DNA of 38,465 nt. Source: Sediminibacterium ginsengisoli (GTDB lineage: Bacteria > Bacteroidota > Bacteroidia > Chitinophagales > Chitinophagaceae). The position numbers and the translations under genes are program-made. Of this stretch, positions 18,928 to 27,035 are shown one piece after another. The stretch covers positions 1 through 38,465 of the forward strand of contig CAMAQW010000001.1 of NCBI GenBank assembly GCA_945860335.1. The letters run 5' to 3'. The notes beneath the pieces are model-generated. The model ran no database searches, was not told where the DNA came from, and was given only the letters and a program-made list of their open reading frames with translations. The stretch's first letter is position 1. Every line of letters begins with the position of its first letter.

Positions 18928-19959
18928 ATGAAATCTCAATTATTCAGAAATAATATCATTTTATTTCTTTTTATTATTTTAATTGGTTGTTCTAAAAGTT
19001 CAACCGGTGGAGGAACAACGCCTCCACCACCAACTCCGCCTGTTACTTCTACAACAGCAAAGTTAATGACCTTGCCCCCGGGCTGGAAATTTTCTAGTAC
19101 TATTTCACTTAATTTTCCTAGCGGTATTGAGCTCTATTTTTTTGATAGTATTTATGCTGGAAAAAAAACAAAAATGTTTTGCTTGGCTTACGATAGTAAA
19201 AATACCAGCATAGAATTTAAGCCAGTATTAGCTGCAACTGCAAAAAAAACGAGTGACTTTTATAAGGATGAAGTGGGTACTGTTTATGCGGCACTCAACG
19301 GTGGTTTTTTTGGATCCAATCAATCTTACAGTTTAGTCAAATACAATGGAACTGTAAGCTCAGCAAATATTAAAGTATTGAGCAGAACATTTAATGGGGT
19401 GAGTACTTCTTATTATCCTACTCGCGCTGCTTTTGGCGTTACTTCAACGGGTATTTACCAGTCTGCATGGATTTATCATGTAGGTGCTGGTAATGATTTA
19501 ATATATTCTTATCCATCTCCTAGTCCTAATGTAGAAGGAAAAGCACCCATGGCATTGCCTACTGAGCTTTTTCCAACGGGAGGCAAAGTGTGGGATATTC
19601 ATTCTGCAATTGGGGGATCGCCTCAATTATTAAAAGATGGCAAACTTTCTATTTCTGATACTGCCGAAATGATTGTGATAAACAATAAAACATCTAGGCC
19701 TAGGTCGGCTATTGGATTTACAAATAACAATTTGGTTTTGTTATTGGCTGTTGAAGGGGATAATACGGTTGGTGGGTATGACGGCGTTAATCTTTTAGAT
19801 CTGAGTAATATTATGGCCTCATTGGGTTGTCAAGATGCCATCAATTTAGATGGAGGTGGTTCTACAAGCATGGTGGTATCTAGTCAACAGCTTGTTCGCC
19901 CTGGAGACAATGGTATTGAAAGGCCAGTTGTATCTGCTGTTTTAATTAAAAAGAAATAG
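18928..19959 (+). CDS. Phosphodiester glycosidase (NAGPA/DUF2233) lipoprotein
   Basis: 343 residues. The lipobox LIGC gives lipidated Cys21, followed by a Ser/Thr/Gly/Pro linker up to about residue 45. The PF09992 domain is marked by YAALNGGFFGSNQSYSL (near residue 122), YPTRAAFGV, IGGSPQLLKDGK, RSAIGFTNNNLVLLLAVEG and the invariant NLDGGGSTSMVV near 306. The family includes the human mannose-6-phosphate uncovering enzyme, which removes N-acetylglucosamine from a GlcNAc-1-phospho-6-mannose diester; bacterial members also occur in Bacteroides. With GH92 and an acylglucosamine epimerase nearby, a sugar phosphodiester substrate is attractive but inferred. It is the last gene of the operon, with a terminator about 30 bases after its stop. 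Confidence 0.88.
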   Translation: MKSQLFRNNIILFLFIILIGCSKSSTGGGTTPPPPTPPVTSTTAKLMTLPPGWKFSSTISLNFPSGIELYFFDSIYAGKKTKMFCLAYDSKNTSIEFKPVLAATAKKTSDFYKDEVGTVYAALNGGFFGSNQSYSLVKYNGTVSSANIKVLSRTFNGVSTSYYPTRAAFGVTSTGIYQSAWIYHVGAGNDLIYSYPSPSPNVEGKAPMALPTELFPTGGKVWDIHSAIGGSPQLLKDGKLSISDTAEMIVINNKTSRPRSAIGFTNNNLVLLLAVEGDNTVGGYDGVNLLDLSNIMASLGCQDAINLDGGGSTSMVVSSQQLVRPGDNGIERPVVSAVLIKKK

Positions 19960-19983
19960 CATTCATACGCATGTATAATTAAT

Positions 19984-20019
19984 AAAAAAAGCCGCTCCTT
20001 ATGGAAGCGGCTTTTTTTT
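19984..20019. terminator. Bidirectional terminator between the glycan operon and the tRNA-like RNA
   Basis: Stem AGCCGCT-CC / GG-A-AGCGGCT with loop TTAT and one bulged A. It is flanked by seven A on the left and eight T on the right, so it can end transcripts from both strands. On the plus strand it closes the MFS-to-phosphodiester-glycosidase operon; on the minus strand it lies directly after the 3' end of the candidate RNA. Confidence 0.88.
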
Positions 20020-20020
20020 G

Positions 20021-20184
20021 CTGTAGGGGGAGGGATCGAACCTCCAGAAGGCAGTTAGCTATAACACAAAGTTCAGTGGTCGACCCTGGTCGCTTATTGC
20101 TAAGCGGCTCTATGTTACGTTTATCCCGTTATCCTCACCCTCGAGACAAGAGGGCATGTTTGCCTAATATTTCATCACCCCACA
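20021..20184 (-). ncRNA. Candidate structured RNA with tRNA-like ends and a roughly 92-nt insertion
   Basis: Read on the minus strand, the 5' UGUGGGG (20184-20178) pairs with the 3' CCCUACA (20028-20022) in 7 bp (one G-U), followed by a G at the discriminator position. The T-arm is canonical: stem GGAGG/CCUCC with loop UUCGAUC (20045-20029). U8, a D-like loop containing GG, and a 5-bp hairpin CCCUC/GAGGG with 7-nt loop UUGUCUC (20154-20138) place GUC at the anticodon position, and G as discriminator also fits tRNA-Asp. Where about 5 variable-loop bases are expected there are about 92 (20137-20046), with a 6-bp hairpin capped by a GCAA tetraloop (20106-20091) inside an 8-bp helix (20118-20111 with 20068-20061). 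Position 37 is U instead of a purine and CCA is not encoded. A terminator follows at once. It lacks a tmRNA tag ending like ALAA. It could be a tRNA-derived RNA, an interrupted or decayed tRNA, or an undescribed class. Confidence 0.5.
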
Positions 20185-20335
20185 ATAAATAAGAACTGTT
20201 TTGATACTCATTAACAATGCAATGTTAAACCATTAGGCCTATTCGTTACAAATATTTTAATCAATAATCAAAAACTTTAGAAAAATATCAATAAATTGCT
20301 TTTTTATTAAAATACTACTAAAAACACGCCCTAAT
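20185..20335. other. AT-rich intergenic segment upstream of the Lrp gene
   Basis: About 150 bases, very AT-rich. It must contain the promoter of the Lrp/AsnC gene on the plus strand and, if the tRNA-like RNA is real, that of the RNA on the minus strand. No exact TAnnTTTG box was found on either strand; a TATTTG on the minus strand around 20250 is only a weak candidate. No ORF is supported. Confidence 0.5.
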
Positions 20336-20812
20336 ATGAACCCAAAATTGAATCTTGACAAACTCGATTTACAGATTATTCAGGAAATGATGGAGGATGC
20401 TGAAATTTCCTACGCCGATTTAGGTAAAAAACTCTTTGTGTCGGGTGGTACCATCCACGTGCGTATAAAAAAATTAGAAGAACTGGGTGTAGTAAAGGGT
20501 AAAAAATTATCTGTCGATTTAAAAGAACTCGGTTACGACGTAATTGCTTTTATTGGCATCTATCTCGAAAAAAGTTCGCTGTATGATAGTGTTGCCAAGG
20601 AATTAAAAAAAGTACCACAAATTGTGCGTTTAAATTATACCACCGGTAATTATAGCATGTTTGCAGAAATTGTTTGTAAAGATATTCAGCAGTTGCGTTA
20701 TGTTTTACATGATGAGCTGCAAAAAATAAAAGGTATTGAAAGAACAGAAACATTTATTTCACTCGAAGAAAGTTTGGTGCGCAGTGTAGTGGTTTCTCCA
20801 ACTTCGGAATAG
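20336..20812 (+). CDS. Lrp/AsnC-family transcriptional regulator
   Basis: 158 residues, typical for the family. An N-terminal HTH (LDKLDLQIIQEMMEDAEISYADLGKKLFVSGGTIHVRIKKLEELGVV, about 6-53) is followed by an alpha/beta RAM ligand-binding domain (IAFIGIYLEKSSLYDSVAKELKKVPQIVRLNYTTGNYSMFAEIVCKDIQQL, about 70-145). Members bind amino acids or related effectors and control metabolism as dimers or octamers. It stands alone, with nothing visible that fixes its targets. Its stop is immediately followed by the stop of the convergent glycosyltransferase-permease ORF. Confidence 0.93.
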   Translation: MNPKLNLDKLDLQIIQEMMEDAEISYADLGKKLFVSGGTIHVRIKKLEELGVVKGKKLSVDLKELGYDVIAFIGIYLEKSSLYDSVAKELKKVPQIVRLNYTTGNYSMFAEIVCKDIQQLRYVLHDELQKIKGIERTETFISLEESLVRSVVVSPTSE

Positions 20813-23020
20813 TTATTTTTCACGCACATTAAAAGCGTCTCTTAATCCGTTTCCAAGTAAATTAAATGCAAGCACTAGTATCATAATGGCAATGCCAGGT
20901 GCTAGTGCAAGTGCCGGATTGTGGGTGATAATAAAATTATAATTTTCTTTAATCATCAGGCCCCAGCTGGGTTGTGGCGGTTGAACACCCACGCCTAAAA
21001 AACTTAAGCCTGCTTCAATTACAATCGCAGATGCAAAATTACTCGCAGCAATTACGAGTACGGGTCCAATAATATTGGGTAAAATATGTAAAAATATGGT
21101 GCGTGTATTGGAGTAGCCAAGTACCTGTGCCGCTTCAATAAATTCTCTGTTTTTAATGGCCATTACCTGACCGCGCACAAGCCTTGCAACATTCACCCAC
21201 ATGGTTAATCCAACTGCAATAAACACTTGCCAAAATCCTTTTCCTAAAACAAGTGTAATTGCAAACACTAGCAGTAATGTTGGAATACTCCAAATAACAT
21301 TGATAAACCACATAATGCATTCATCTATCCAGCCTCTATAAAAACCGGCTAATGCACCCAGTAAAATGCCAATAGTGAGTGATAGTAAAACAGCAATCAT
21401 GCCAACACCAAGGCTTACTCTTACGCCAATAATGAGGCGGCTTAACATGTCCCTGCCAAACTTATCGGTACCTGCGTAATAGGTTTGTTTAATAACTGGT
21501 TCTTTGGCAGCTAAGCTTAGTGGCATTACACCAGCTTCTGTAATGCCTTCATCAATATATTTCTGGTAATAAATAGAATCACCTTTTATGTGGTAAGAGG
21601 TGATTGGAATAAAGGTATTCGCGTCCTCTTTGCCATTTAATAGCCTATCAAAAAATGAAGCATTTGTTGTTTGTCCTATTCGTTTTACTTGAAGTAATTG
21701 AATCGTAAATCCAGGCTTCATGCTTCCTATTTCAGGAATCATGCGGTTGGCGTTTGGCGAATGTTCGGGTGCTATAAAATAAGCAAACACCGCCATCAAA
21801 AAAGCAGCGGTAATAATATAAAGTGATACACTTGCAGGTTTATTTCGTTTTAATTTTGTAAAAAAACGATCTGGTTCATTTTTAGTTACGGTGCGACCTT
21901 TCCATTTGTAAGATCCAAATGTGCCAAACCAACCAGCCACCACCGTATATAAAATATGAAATGGTTGCATGAATAAAAACCACCAGAGTAACTTTTGTTG
22001 TTTAAAAAATTTGGCAGCTGCATACATAAATGGAAGTTCAACAAGTGTTTTACAACCTATAAAAACAAACCAGTTATTGATATTACCAGTTTCTATTAGG
22101 TTAACGGGGAGGTACACCAATAACGAAAAATTTACCAGGTACACCAGCAGTAATATCCAAAAAATAATTTTGTCTTGATAGCCAAGCGCCTTACTAGACC
22201 AGCGTATCCGCTGTTGTATAAATAAATCTAACGTCGCACTTGGGGCCGTTGTAACCACTGTATCCTGCGCGTATAAGTATCCAATTTTTTCTGGATACGA
22301 TTTTTTCATTTTATGCATCAGTAGCATATCGTCGCCACTGGGTAAATGATCAATGCCACTAAATTTTCCAACGCTTTCAAAGGCTTCTTTACTATAACAC
22401 AAATTAGCGCCGTTGCAGAGTGTGTGTGAACCAGAGCCAACAGCTGCTGCCGTAATACCTTGTAAACTAATAAAATCTAAAACCTGAAAAACCGATAAAA
22501 AGCTTCCGGTATTTTTATAGCTTACTGGCGCCGCAATCATTACGCAGTTATGCTCCTGAATATATGCATCATAACTAGCCAGCCAATTATTGGTAAAACT
22601 GCAATCAGCGTCGGTGGTAACAATCCATGGATGATTTGCCTGTTCAATGGCAATTTCTATGGCTCTTTTTTTATACGCTACTATATTTTCATCTTTTGTA
22701 AAATCTTGCAGGCGCAGTAATCTTACATTGTTATATTGTAAAGCGATTGATCCAACAATGTTTGCGGTTTCATCTTCCGAAAAATCATCTATTACAATCA
22801 ATTCAAATAAATGAGAAGGGTAGTTTTGCGCCAAAATACCCGCTATGCAGTTTTCAATGTTAGCCGCTTCATTGCGGGCCGGAATGACAATCGAAAACTT
22901 AGTTTGAGGTGTTTTGCCCTTAGCCACAAATGCGCGCAGGTTCCAGTGCCCCCTTGTATACAAGGCCATTAATACGCCGTAGGCGGCCAATAAGCAAATG
23001 GTTACCGTAAAAAGGTACAT
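20813..23020 (-). CDS. Glycosyltransferase family 2 joined in frame to a DppC/OppC-type ABC permease (fusion or frameshift)
   Basis: 735 residues in one frame. Residues 1-384 are a membrane GT2: an N-terminal helix, FSIVIPARNEAANIENCIAGIL, VIDDFSEDET, TTDADCSF (DxD), GDDMLLMHKM and QQRIRWSSK, then C-terminal helices and YKWKGRTVT, a normal GT2 end. Residues from about 386 are a peptide-ABC permease: an N-terminal helix with a periplasmic domain, GTDKFGRDMLSRLIIGVRVSL, the EAA loop EFIEAAQVLGYSNTRTIFLHILPN, and GVGVQPPQPSWG. Such a fusion is not usual. The junction lies at a T7 run (minus strand, 21866-21860). With one extra T the GT2 frame would stop 12 bases after the run and an out-of-frame ATG 10 bases before the run would open the permease as MNQIVFFTKLKR. 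So either this strain has a fused gene or the run hides a one-base deletion. The permease partner and ATPase are not in the window. Confidence 0.8.
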   Translation of the reverse strand: MYLFTVTICLLAAYGVLMALYTRGHWNLRAFVAKGKTPQTKFSIVIPARNEAANIENCIAGILAQNYPSHLFELIVIDDFSEDETANIVGSIALQYNNVRLLRLQDFTKDENIVAYKKRAIEIAIEQANHPWIVTTDADCSFTNNWLASYDAYIQEHNCVMIAAPVSYKNTGSFLSVFQVLDFISLQGITAAAVGSGSHTLCNGANLCYSKEAFESVGKFSGIDHLPSGDDMLLMHKMKKSYPEKIGYLYAQDTVVTTAPSATLDLFIQQRIRWSSKALGYQDKIIFWILLLVYLVNFSLLVYLPVNLIETGNINNWFVFIGCKTLVELPFMYAAAKFFKQQKLLWWFLFMQPFHILYTVVAGWFGTFGSYKWKGRTVTKNEPDRFFTKLKRNKPASVSLYIITAAFLMAVFAYFIAPEHSPNANRMIPEIGSMKPGFTIQLLQVKRIGQTTNASFFDRLLNGKEDANTFIPITSYHIKGDSIYYQKYIDEGITEAGVMPLSLAAKEPVIKQTYYAGTDKFGRDMLSRLIIGVRVSLGVGMIAVLLSLTIGILLGALAGFYRGWIDECIMWFINVIWSIPTLLLVFAITLVLGKGFWQVFIAVGLTMWVNVARLVRGQVMAIKNREFIEAAQVLGYSNTRTIFLHILPNIIGPVLVIAASNFASAIVIEAGLSFLGVGVQPPQPSWGLMIKENYNFIITHNPALALAPGIAIMILVLAFNLLGNGLRDAFNVREK

Positions 23021-23083
23021 CTAACAAAGAAAATCAATAATTGGCCAGTTTGAACGACTGCCCCTCTCATTTCATTATTTTTC

Positions 23084-23114
23084 TTGGTTTTTTGCCAAAA
23101 ACGGCCGTACTTTG
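23084..23114 (+). promoter_or_regulatory. Promoter of the marR-type gene
   Basis: TTG at 23084-23086, 21 bases, then TACTTTG at 23108-23114, a one-base-shorter variant of TAnnTTTG. Transcription would start inside or next to the palindrome at 23117-23132, just before the ATG at 23137. Confidence 0.45.
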
Positions 23115-23116
23115 AA

Positions 23117-23132
23117 TTAGTTGCATAACTAA
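23117..23132. promoter_or_regulatory. Palindromic operator, probably of the MarR-type regulator
   Basis: TTAGTTGCATAACTAA has perfect 6-base arms (TTAGTT/AACTAA) around GCAT. It sits between the -7 box and the start codon of the MarR gene, where bound repressor would block initiation. Size and half-site resemble known MarR operators; autoregulation is inferred. Confidence 0.6.
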
Positions 23133-23136
23133 CTAT

Positions 23137-23577
23137 ATGTCAAACAACCAATTTAAAAGAGGCGAATTATACAGCGTTATCAATGGTATGGCGTCTACCG
23201 CTGTTGCCAGGCGTTTACAAAAAAACTTTAGACTCGCAGGTCTCGAAATTACCATCGAGCAGTGGAGTGTACTTTATCATTTATGGAAACAGGACGGACT
23301 GAGTCAGCAAGAACTTTGTAACCGAACTTTTAGGGATAAACCAAGTATCACGCGCTTACTAGACAACCTAGAAAAGCAAAAGCTGGTTAAGCGGATGCCT
23401 TCTAAAGATGATCGACGCATCAATTTGGTGTGCTTAACAGAGCCAGCAAAATTATTACAAGATAAAACCATCGAGCTTGCCAATCAAACCATGGATGAGG
23501 CGCTTGTTGGTGTTGGTAAAAATGAAATTGAAATAGTAAAACAAGTATTTCAAAAAGTATACGACAATTTATTATAA
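23137..23577 (+). CDS. MarR-family transcriptional regulator
   Basis: 146 residues, all family length. The winged HTH is visible as LSQQELCNRTFRDKPSITRLLDNLEKQKLVKRMPSKDDRRINLVCLTEPAKLL (about 60-112), flanked by dimerisation helices. The start at 23137 directly follows a promoter and a palindrome. The acyl-CoA dehydrogenase gene starts 12 bases after its stop, so the two form an operon and the regulator probably responds to a fatty-acyl or aromatic-acid derived ligand. Divergent from the GT2-permease ORF, with 116 bases between start codons. Confidence 0.93.
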   Translation: MSNNQFKRGELYSVINGMASTAVARRLQKNFRLAGLEITIEQWSVLYHLWKQDGLSQQELCNRTFRDKPSITRLLDNLEKQKLVKRMPSKDDRRINLVCLTEPAKLLQDKTIELANQTMDEALVGVGKNEIEIVKQVFQKVYDNLL

Positions 23578-23589
23578 ACGTCTTTTAAA

Positions 23590-25386
23590 ATGATAGATAT
23601 GGAAACTTCAAATCAAAAACCATTACTCGGTGGTGAGTGGATTATTAAAGAAAGTACCCCTGATGCTACTTTTATTCCAGAAGAATTTAATGAAGAACAA
23701 CTGATGGTAAAAGATATGTGTGATCAATTCATCAACACAGAAATTTTGCCCATTGTAGATCGTATCGATAAACTAGAGGCTGGTTTAATGCCATCACTCA
23801 TGGAAAAAGCAGGTGAGCAGGGGCTTTTGTCTACTTCATGTCCCGAAGCATATGGTGGGCTTGGTAAAGATTTTATTACTTCAACTATTGTTAATGAAGC
23901 ATTAGGTGGTGGCTATTCTTTTTCGGTGGCGATTGCTGCACATACAGGTATTGGTACACTTCCTATTTTATATTTTGGTACCGAAGAACAAAAACAAAAA
24001 TACATTCCTAAATTAGCCAGTGGCGAATGGAAGGGTGCGTATGGTTTAACAGAGCCTAATAGTGGTAGTGATGCACTTAGCGCAAAAACAACGGCCGTTT
24101 TATCTAGTGATGGACAGCATTATATTTTAAATGGACAAAAATGTTGGATCACCAATGGTGGTTTTGCGGACGTTTATACGGTGTTTGCAAAAATTGATGG
24201 TGAAAAATTTACTGGTTTTATTGTTGAAAGAGGTACCGAAGGTTTTACCCAAGGTCCCGAAGAACATAAAATGGGCATCAAAGGATCTTCTACCGTTCAA
24301 TTGTATTTTCAAGACTGCAAAGTGCCTGTAGGCAACGTTTTGGGAGAAATTGGCAAAGGACATGTTATTGCATTTAACGTACTAAATATTGGACGTTTAA
24401 AATTATGTGCGGCAACACTTGGTGGTGCAAAAAGAGCAACAACTGTGACTGTGCAGTATGCAAAAACAAGGGAACAATTTAAATTGCCCATTGCAAAATT
24501 TGGAGCTATCAAACATAAAATGGCCGAGATGGCTATTAAAATGTGGGTGTGTGAAGCGGGCCTATACCGAACTGCAAAATGGATTGATGATAAAGAACAC
24601 GCTCTACTACAAGAGGGTAAAACATTTGCCCAAGCATTACTTGGTGCAGCAGAAGAATTTGCTATTGAGTGCGCAATGTTAAAAGTATTTGGTAGCGAAG
24701 TGCTTGATTTTGTGGTAGACGAAGGGGTACAAATTCATGGCGGAAATGGATTTAGTGATGAGTATCAAATTTCAAAAGGATATAGAGATAGTAGAATTAA
24801 TAGAATCTACGAAGGCACCAATGAAATCAACCGTTTGCTTACCGTAGACATGGTGCTAAAGCGCGCTATGAAAGGAAAATTAGATTTAATGACCCCCGCT
24901 ATGGCAGTTCAAAAAGAACTGATGAGTATTCCAGATTTTGGCGATACCGATGATGCAGCTTTTGCAAAAGAAATTAAATACATCAAAAACTTTAAGAAAG
25001 CAATACTCATGGTAGCGGGTGCTGCTGTGCAAAAGCTGATGATGCAACTTGAAAAAGAGCAGGAAGTACTCATGAACATTGCAGACATGGCTATAGAGGT
25101 ATTCCATACAGAGAGTGCACTACTTCGTGTAATGAAACTGACACAAAAAAATGGCGAAGCTGCTACAAGTATTGAAACAGATATTATGCGTACTTATTTA
25201 TATGATGCCGCAGACCGTATCAATAAAGCAGGTAAAGATGCACTCAATAGTTTTGCAGATGGAGACGAGCTTCGTATGATGCATATTGGACTTAAGCGTT
25301 TTACCAAAGTAGACCCATACAATACCAAAGAGTCGCGCCGTAGAATTGCAGACAAGTTGGTGGCGGATGATGGCTACAAGTTTTAA
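23590..25386 (+). CDS. Acyl-CoA dehydrogenase, VLCAD-like long form
   Basis: 598 residues: the ACAD fold (about 30-425) plus a C-terminal helical extension of about 170 residues as in VLCAD/ACAD9-type enzymes. Landmarks are GAYGLTEPNSGSDALSAKT, WITNGGFADVYTVFAKI, MGIKGSSTVQLYFQDCKVP, QIHGGNGFSDEYQISKGYRDSRINRIYEGTNEINR; the catalytic base is Glu408 in YEGT. The enzyme introduces a trans-2,3 double bond in acyl-CoA with FAD and passes electrons to ETF. A second ATG at 23599 is an alternative start. It is co-transcribed with the MarR gene. No other beta-oxidation genes are in the window; chain-length preference is inferred only from the domain layout. Confidence 0.93.
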   Translation: MIDMETSNQKPLLGGEWIIKESTPDATFIPEEFNEEQLMVKDMCDQFINTEILPIVDRIDKLEAGLMPSLMEKAGEQGLLSTSCPEAYGGLGKDFITSTIVNEALGGGYSFSVAIAAHTGIGTLPILYFGTEEQKQKYIPKLASGEWKGAYGLTEPNSGSDALSAKTTAVLSSDGQHYILNGQKCWITNGGFADVYTVFAKIDGEKFTGFIVERGTEGFTQGPEEHKMGIKGSSTVQLYFQDCKVPVGNVLGEIGKGHVIAFNVLNIGRLKLCAATLGGAKRATTVTVQYAKTREQFKLPIAKFGAIKHKMAEMAIKMWVCEAGLYRTAKWIDDKEHALLQEGKTFAQALLGAAEEFAIECAMLKVFGSEVLDFVVDEGVQIHGGNGFSDEYQISKGYRDSRINRIYEGTNEINRLLTVDMVLKRAMKGKLDLMTPAMAVQKELMSIPDFGDTDDAAFAKEIKYIKNFKKAILMVAGAAVQKLMMQLEKEQEVLMNIADMAIEVFHTESALLRVMKLTQKNGEAATSIETDIMRTYLYDAADRINKAGKDALNSFADGDELRMMHIGLKRFTKVDPYNTKESRRRIADKLVADDGYKF

Positions 25387-25415
25387 TTGAATTCTATTTT
25401 TTGTATCTTGGCTAC

Positions 25416-26606
25416 ATGAATTATGTAAGGGCCATCCTATGTACCGCTATCTTTTTTGTACAATCAGTTGCAGCGCAAAACACAGGCTACACTGGCTTTT
25501 GGGCCAGAACGGCGGGTAAATTACCGGCACTTGCTTATGGCTTAGGTGAAGACAGGCTCGGTGGCGCTAAAATGGGCTACCTTGACACGAGCGTGTTACT
25601 TAAAGTGGTGGATACTGCTAAATCCATGTTTCAGGTGCAGCTTTCAAAAAATCATTTTGCCTACATAGATAAGCAGTTTATTGTAGTAGATACAACCGCA
25701 CTTGACAAACCACTTACGCCTTTTCCGTATACCAGTAATTCCATTATTGCAAAAGGCGATTCTTTATTTGATTATGTTTCTATTCGGCTACCAGAAAAAC
25801 TTCCGTATAAATCTTGGATGGATATTAATCCTTCAAAAATTAATATTGATATATATGGTGTTGCATCCAACACCAATTGGATTACACAGCTCTCTAGTTT
25901 ACAAGAAGTAAAAAATGTTTATTACCATCAAGTAGAAGATGATGTGCTAAGGGTTGCTATTGAATTACAGCACAAACAACACTGGGGTTATGCACTTTCA
26001 TATGGTGCTAAAGGACTGGAACTAATGGTAAGAAGGCAGCCACAAAAATTAGACCTTAACACCATGATTGTAGCCATTGATGCAGGACATGGGGGAACCA
26101 ATGTGGGTGCAAGTGGAATTTGTACCAATGTTCAAGAAAAAAATGCCACTTTATTATTTGCCAAGGCACTGGAGCAACATTTAAGAGATGCAGGTGTTGA
26201 AAACCTAATCATGACGCGCGGTTCAGATTCTTCATTTGATAACAAGGACCGGATATTGTGGCTGCAAGCACAGCTTCCGCATGTGGTGATTAGTTTACAC
26301 CTAAACTCCAGTGGTAGCCCATTAATTAGTGGTACCAGTACCTATTATAAGCATATTGGATTTAGGCCCCTCACCCAAACTATTTTAAATAGGATGTTAG
26401 AGCTGGGTCTTAATGAATTTGGTAATGTGGGTAGTTTTAATTTTGCACTCAGTCAACCAACTGAGTTTCCCAGTTGTTTAGTAGAAATAGCCTTTTTATC
26501 TAACCTAGATGATGAGCAAAGAATAATTAACCCCGATTTTCAAAAAGACGTGGCTAAAAAAATTCATGCAGGATTGCAGGATTGGTTAAAAAGAGTAGAA
26601 CGTTAA
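25416..26606 (+). CDS. N-acetylmuramoyl-L-alanine amidase (Amidase_3), exported
   Basis: 396 residues from the ATG at 25416; the frame opens with TTG at 25401 but MNYVRAILCTAIFFVQSVAAQ is a normal signal peptide. The N-terminal half (about 25-200) is an unassigned region, perhaps including an AMIN-like beta domain. The zinc amidase begins at about 215: IVAIDAGHGGTNVGASG with His225, QEKNATLLFAKAL with the second metal ligand Glu, SLHLNSSG with His295, and CLVEIAFLSN with catalytic Glu357. It cleaves the amide between MurNAc and L-Ala in peptidoglycan, in the periplasm. The AhpD-like gene follows after 19 bases. Confidence 0.9.
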   Translation: MNYVRAILCTAIFFVQSVAAQNTGYTGFWARTAGKLPALAYGLGEDRLGGAKMGYLDTSVLLKVVDTAKSMFQVQLSKNHFAYIDKQFIVVDTTALDKPLTPFPYTSNSIIAKGDSLFDYVSIRLPEKLPYKSWMDINPSKINIDIYGVASNTNWITQLSSLQEVKNVYYHQVEDDVLRVAIELQHKQHWGYALSYGAKGLELMVRRQPQKLDLNTMIVAIDAGHGGTNVGASGICTNVQEKNATLLFAKALEQHLRDAGVENLIMTRGSDSSFDNKDRILWLQAQLPHVVISLHLNSSGSPLISGTSTYYKHIGFRPLTQTILNRMLELGLNEFGNVGSFNFALSQPTEFPSCLVEIAFLSNLDDEQRIINPDFQKDVAKKIHAGLQDWLKRVER

Positions 26607-26625
26607 AAAAATTAAAAGCACAACA

Positions 26626-26970
26626 ATGGATAATTCAATACAAGAGTTTAATGATTACCGTCAAAAAATGAATGACGTTATTTTAAGTAAGGATAACCTC
26701 GTTTTAAAGCGTTTGTGGAATTTAGATACCAATACCTACGACGATGGTGCACTAGACAAAAAAACAAAGGAAATGTTAGGCCTGGTAGCAAGTATGGTGC
26801 TCAGATGTGACGATTGTATCAAGTATCACCTTCAAAAATGCCATGAACTAGGCCTTTCTACAAGCGAAGTGTATGAAATCTTTGCGGTAGCCAACATTGT
26901 AGGCGGAACCATTGTTATACCTCATACCCGTAGGGGTGCCGAATTTTGGGAGGCGCTGGTAAATGGGTAA
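26626..26970 (+). CDS. AhpD-like carboxymuconolactone decarboxylase family protein
   Basis: 114 residues, cytoplasmic, the single-domain CMD size. The AhpD-type redox motif is present: RCDDCIKYHLQKCHELG with Cys61, Cys64 and His68, and the following helix pattern SEVYEIFAVANIVGGTIVIPHTRRG is typical. Such proteins have disulfide-reductase or peroxidase-supporting activity. It lies between the amidase and the ferredoxin oxidoreductase beta subunit; no partner peroxiredoxin is in view, so its exact role is unknown. Confidence 0.85.
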   Translation: MDNSIQEFNDYRQKMNDVILSKDNLVLKRLWNLDTNTYDDGALDKKTKEMLGLVASMVLRCDDCIKYHLQKCHELGLSTSEVYEIFAVANIVGGTIVIPHTRRGAEFWEALVNG

Positions 26971-27035
26971 AAATTTTGTGTTCATTATTAAATTTAGTCG
27001 GACCTTTAGGGCTCGAATCATTCAAATAATACCAG

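Noticed and set aside
20021..20184. tmRNA interpretation of the tRNA-like RNA
   Set aside because: Only about 164 nt, and no frame contains a tag ending like ALAA before a stop; it also has an anticodon-like hairpin that tmRNA lacks.
20001..20192. 63-codon plus-strand ORF antisense to the tRNA-like RNA
   Set aside because: It begins inside the terminator stem and its Arg/Cys-rich translation is what an antisense structured RNA would give; no start context.
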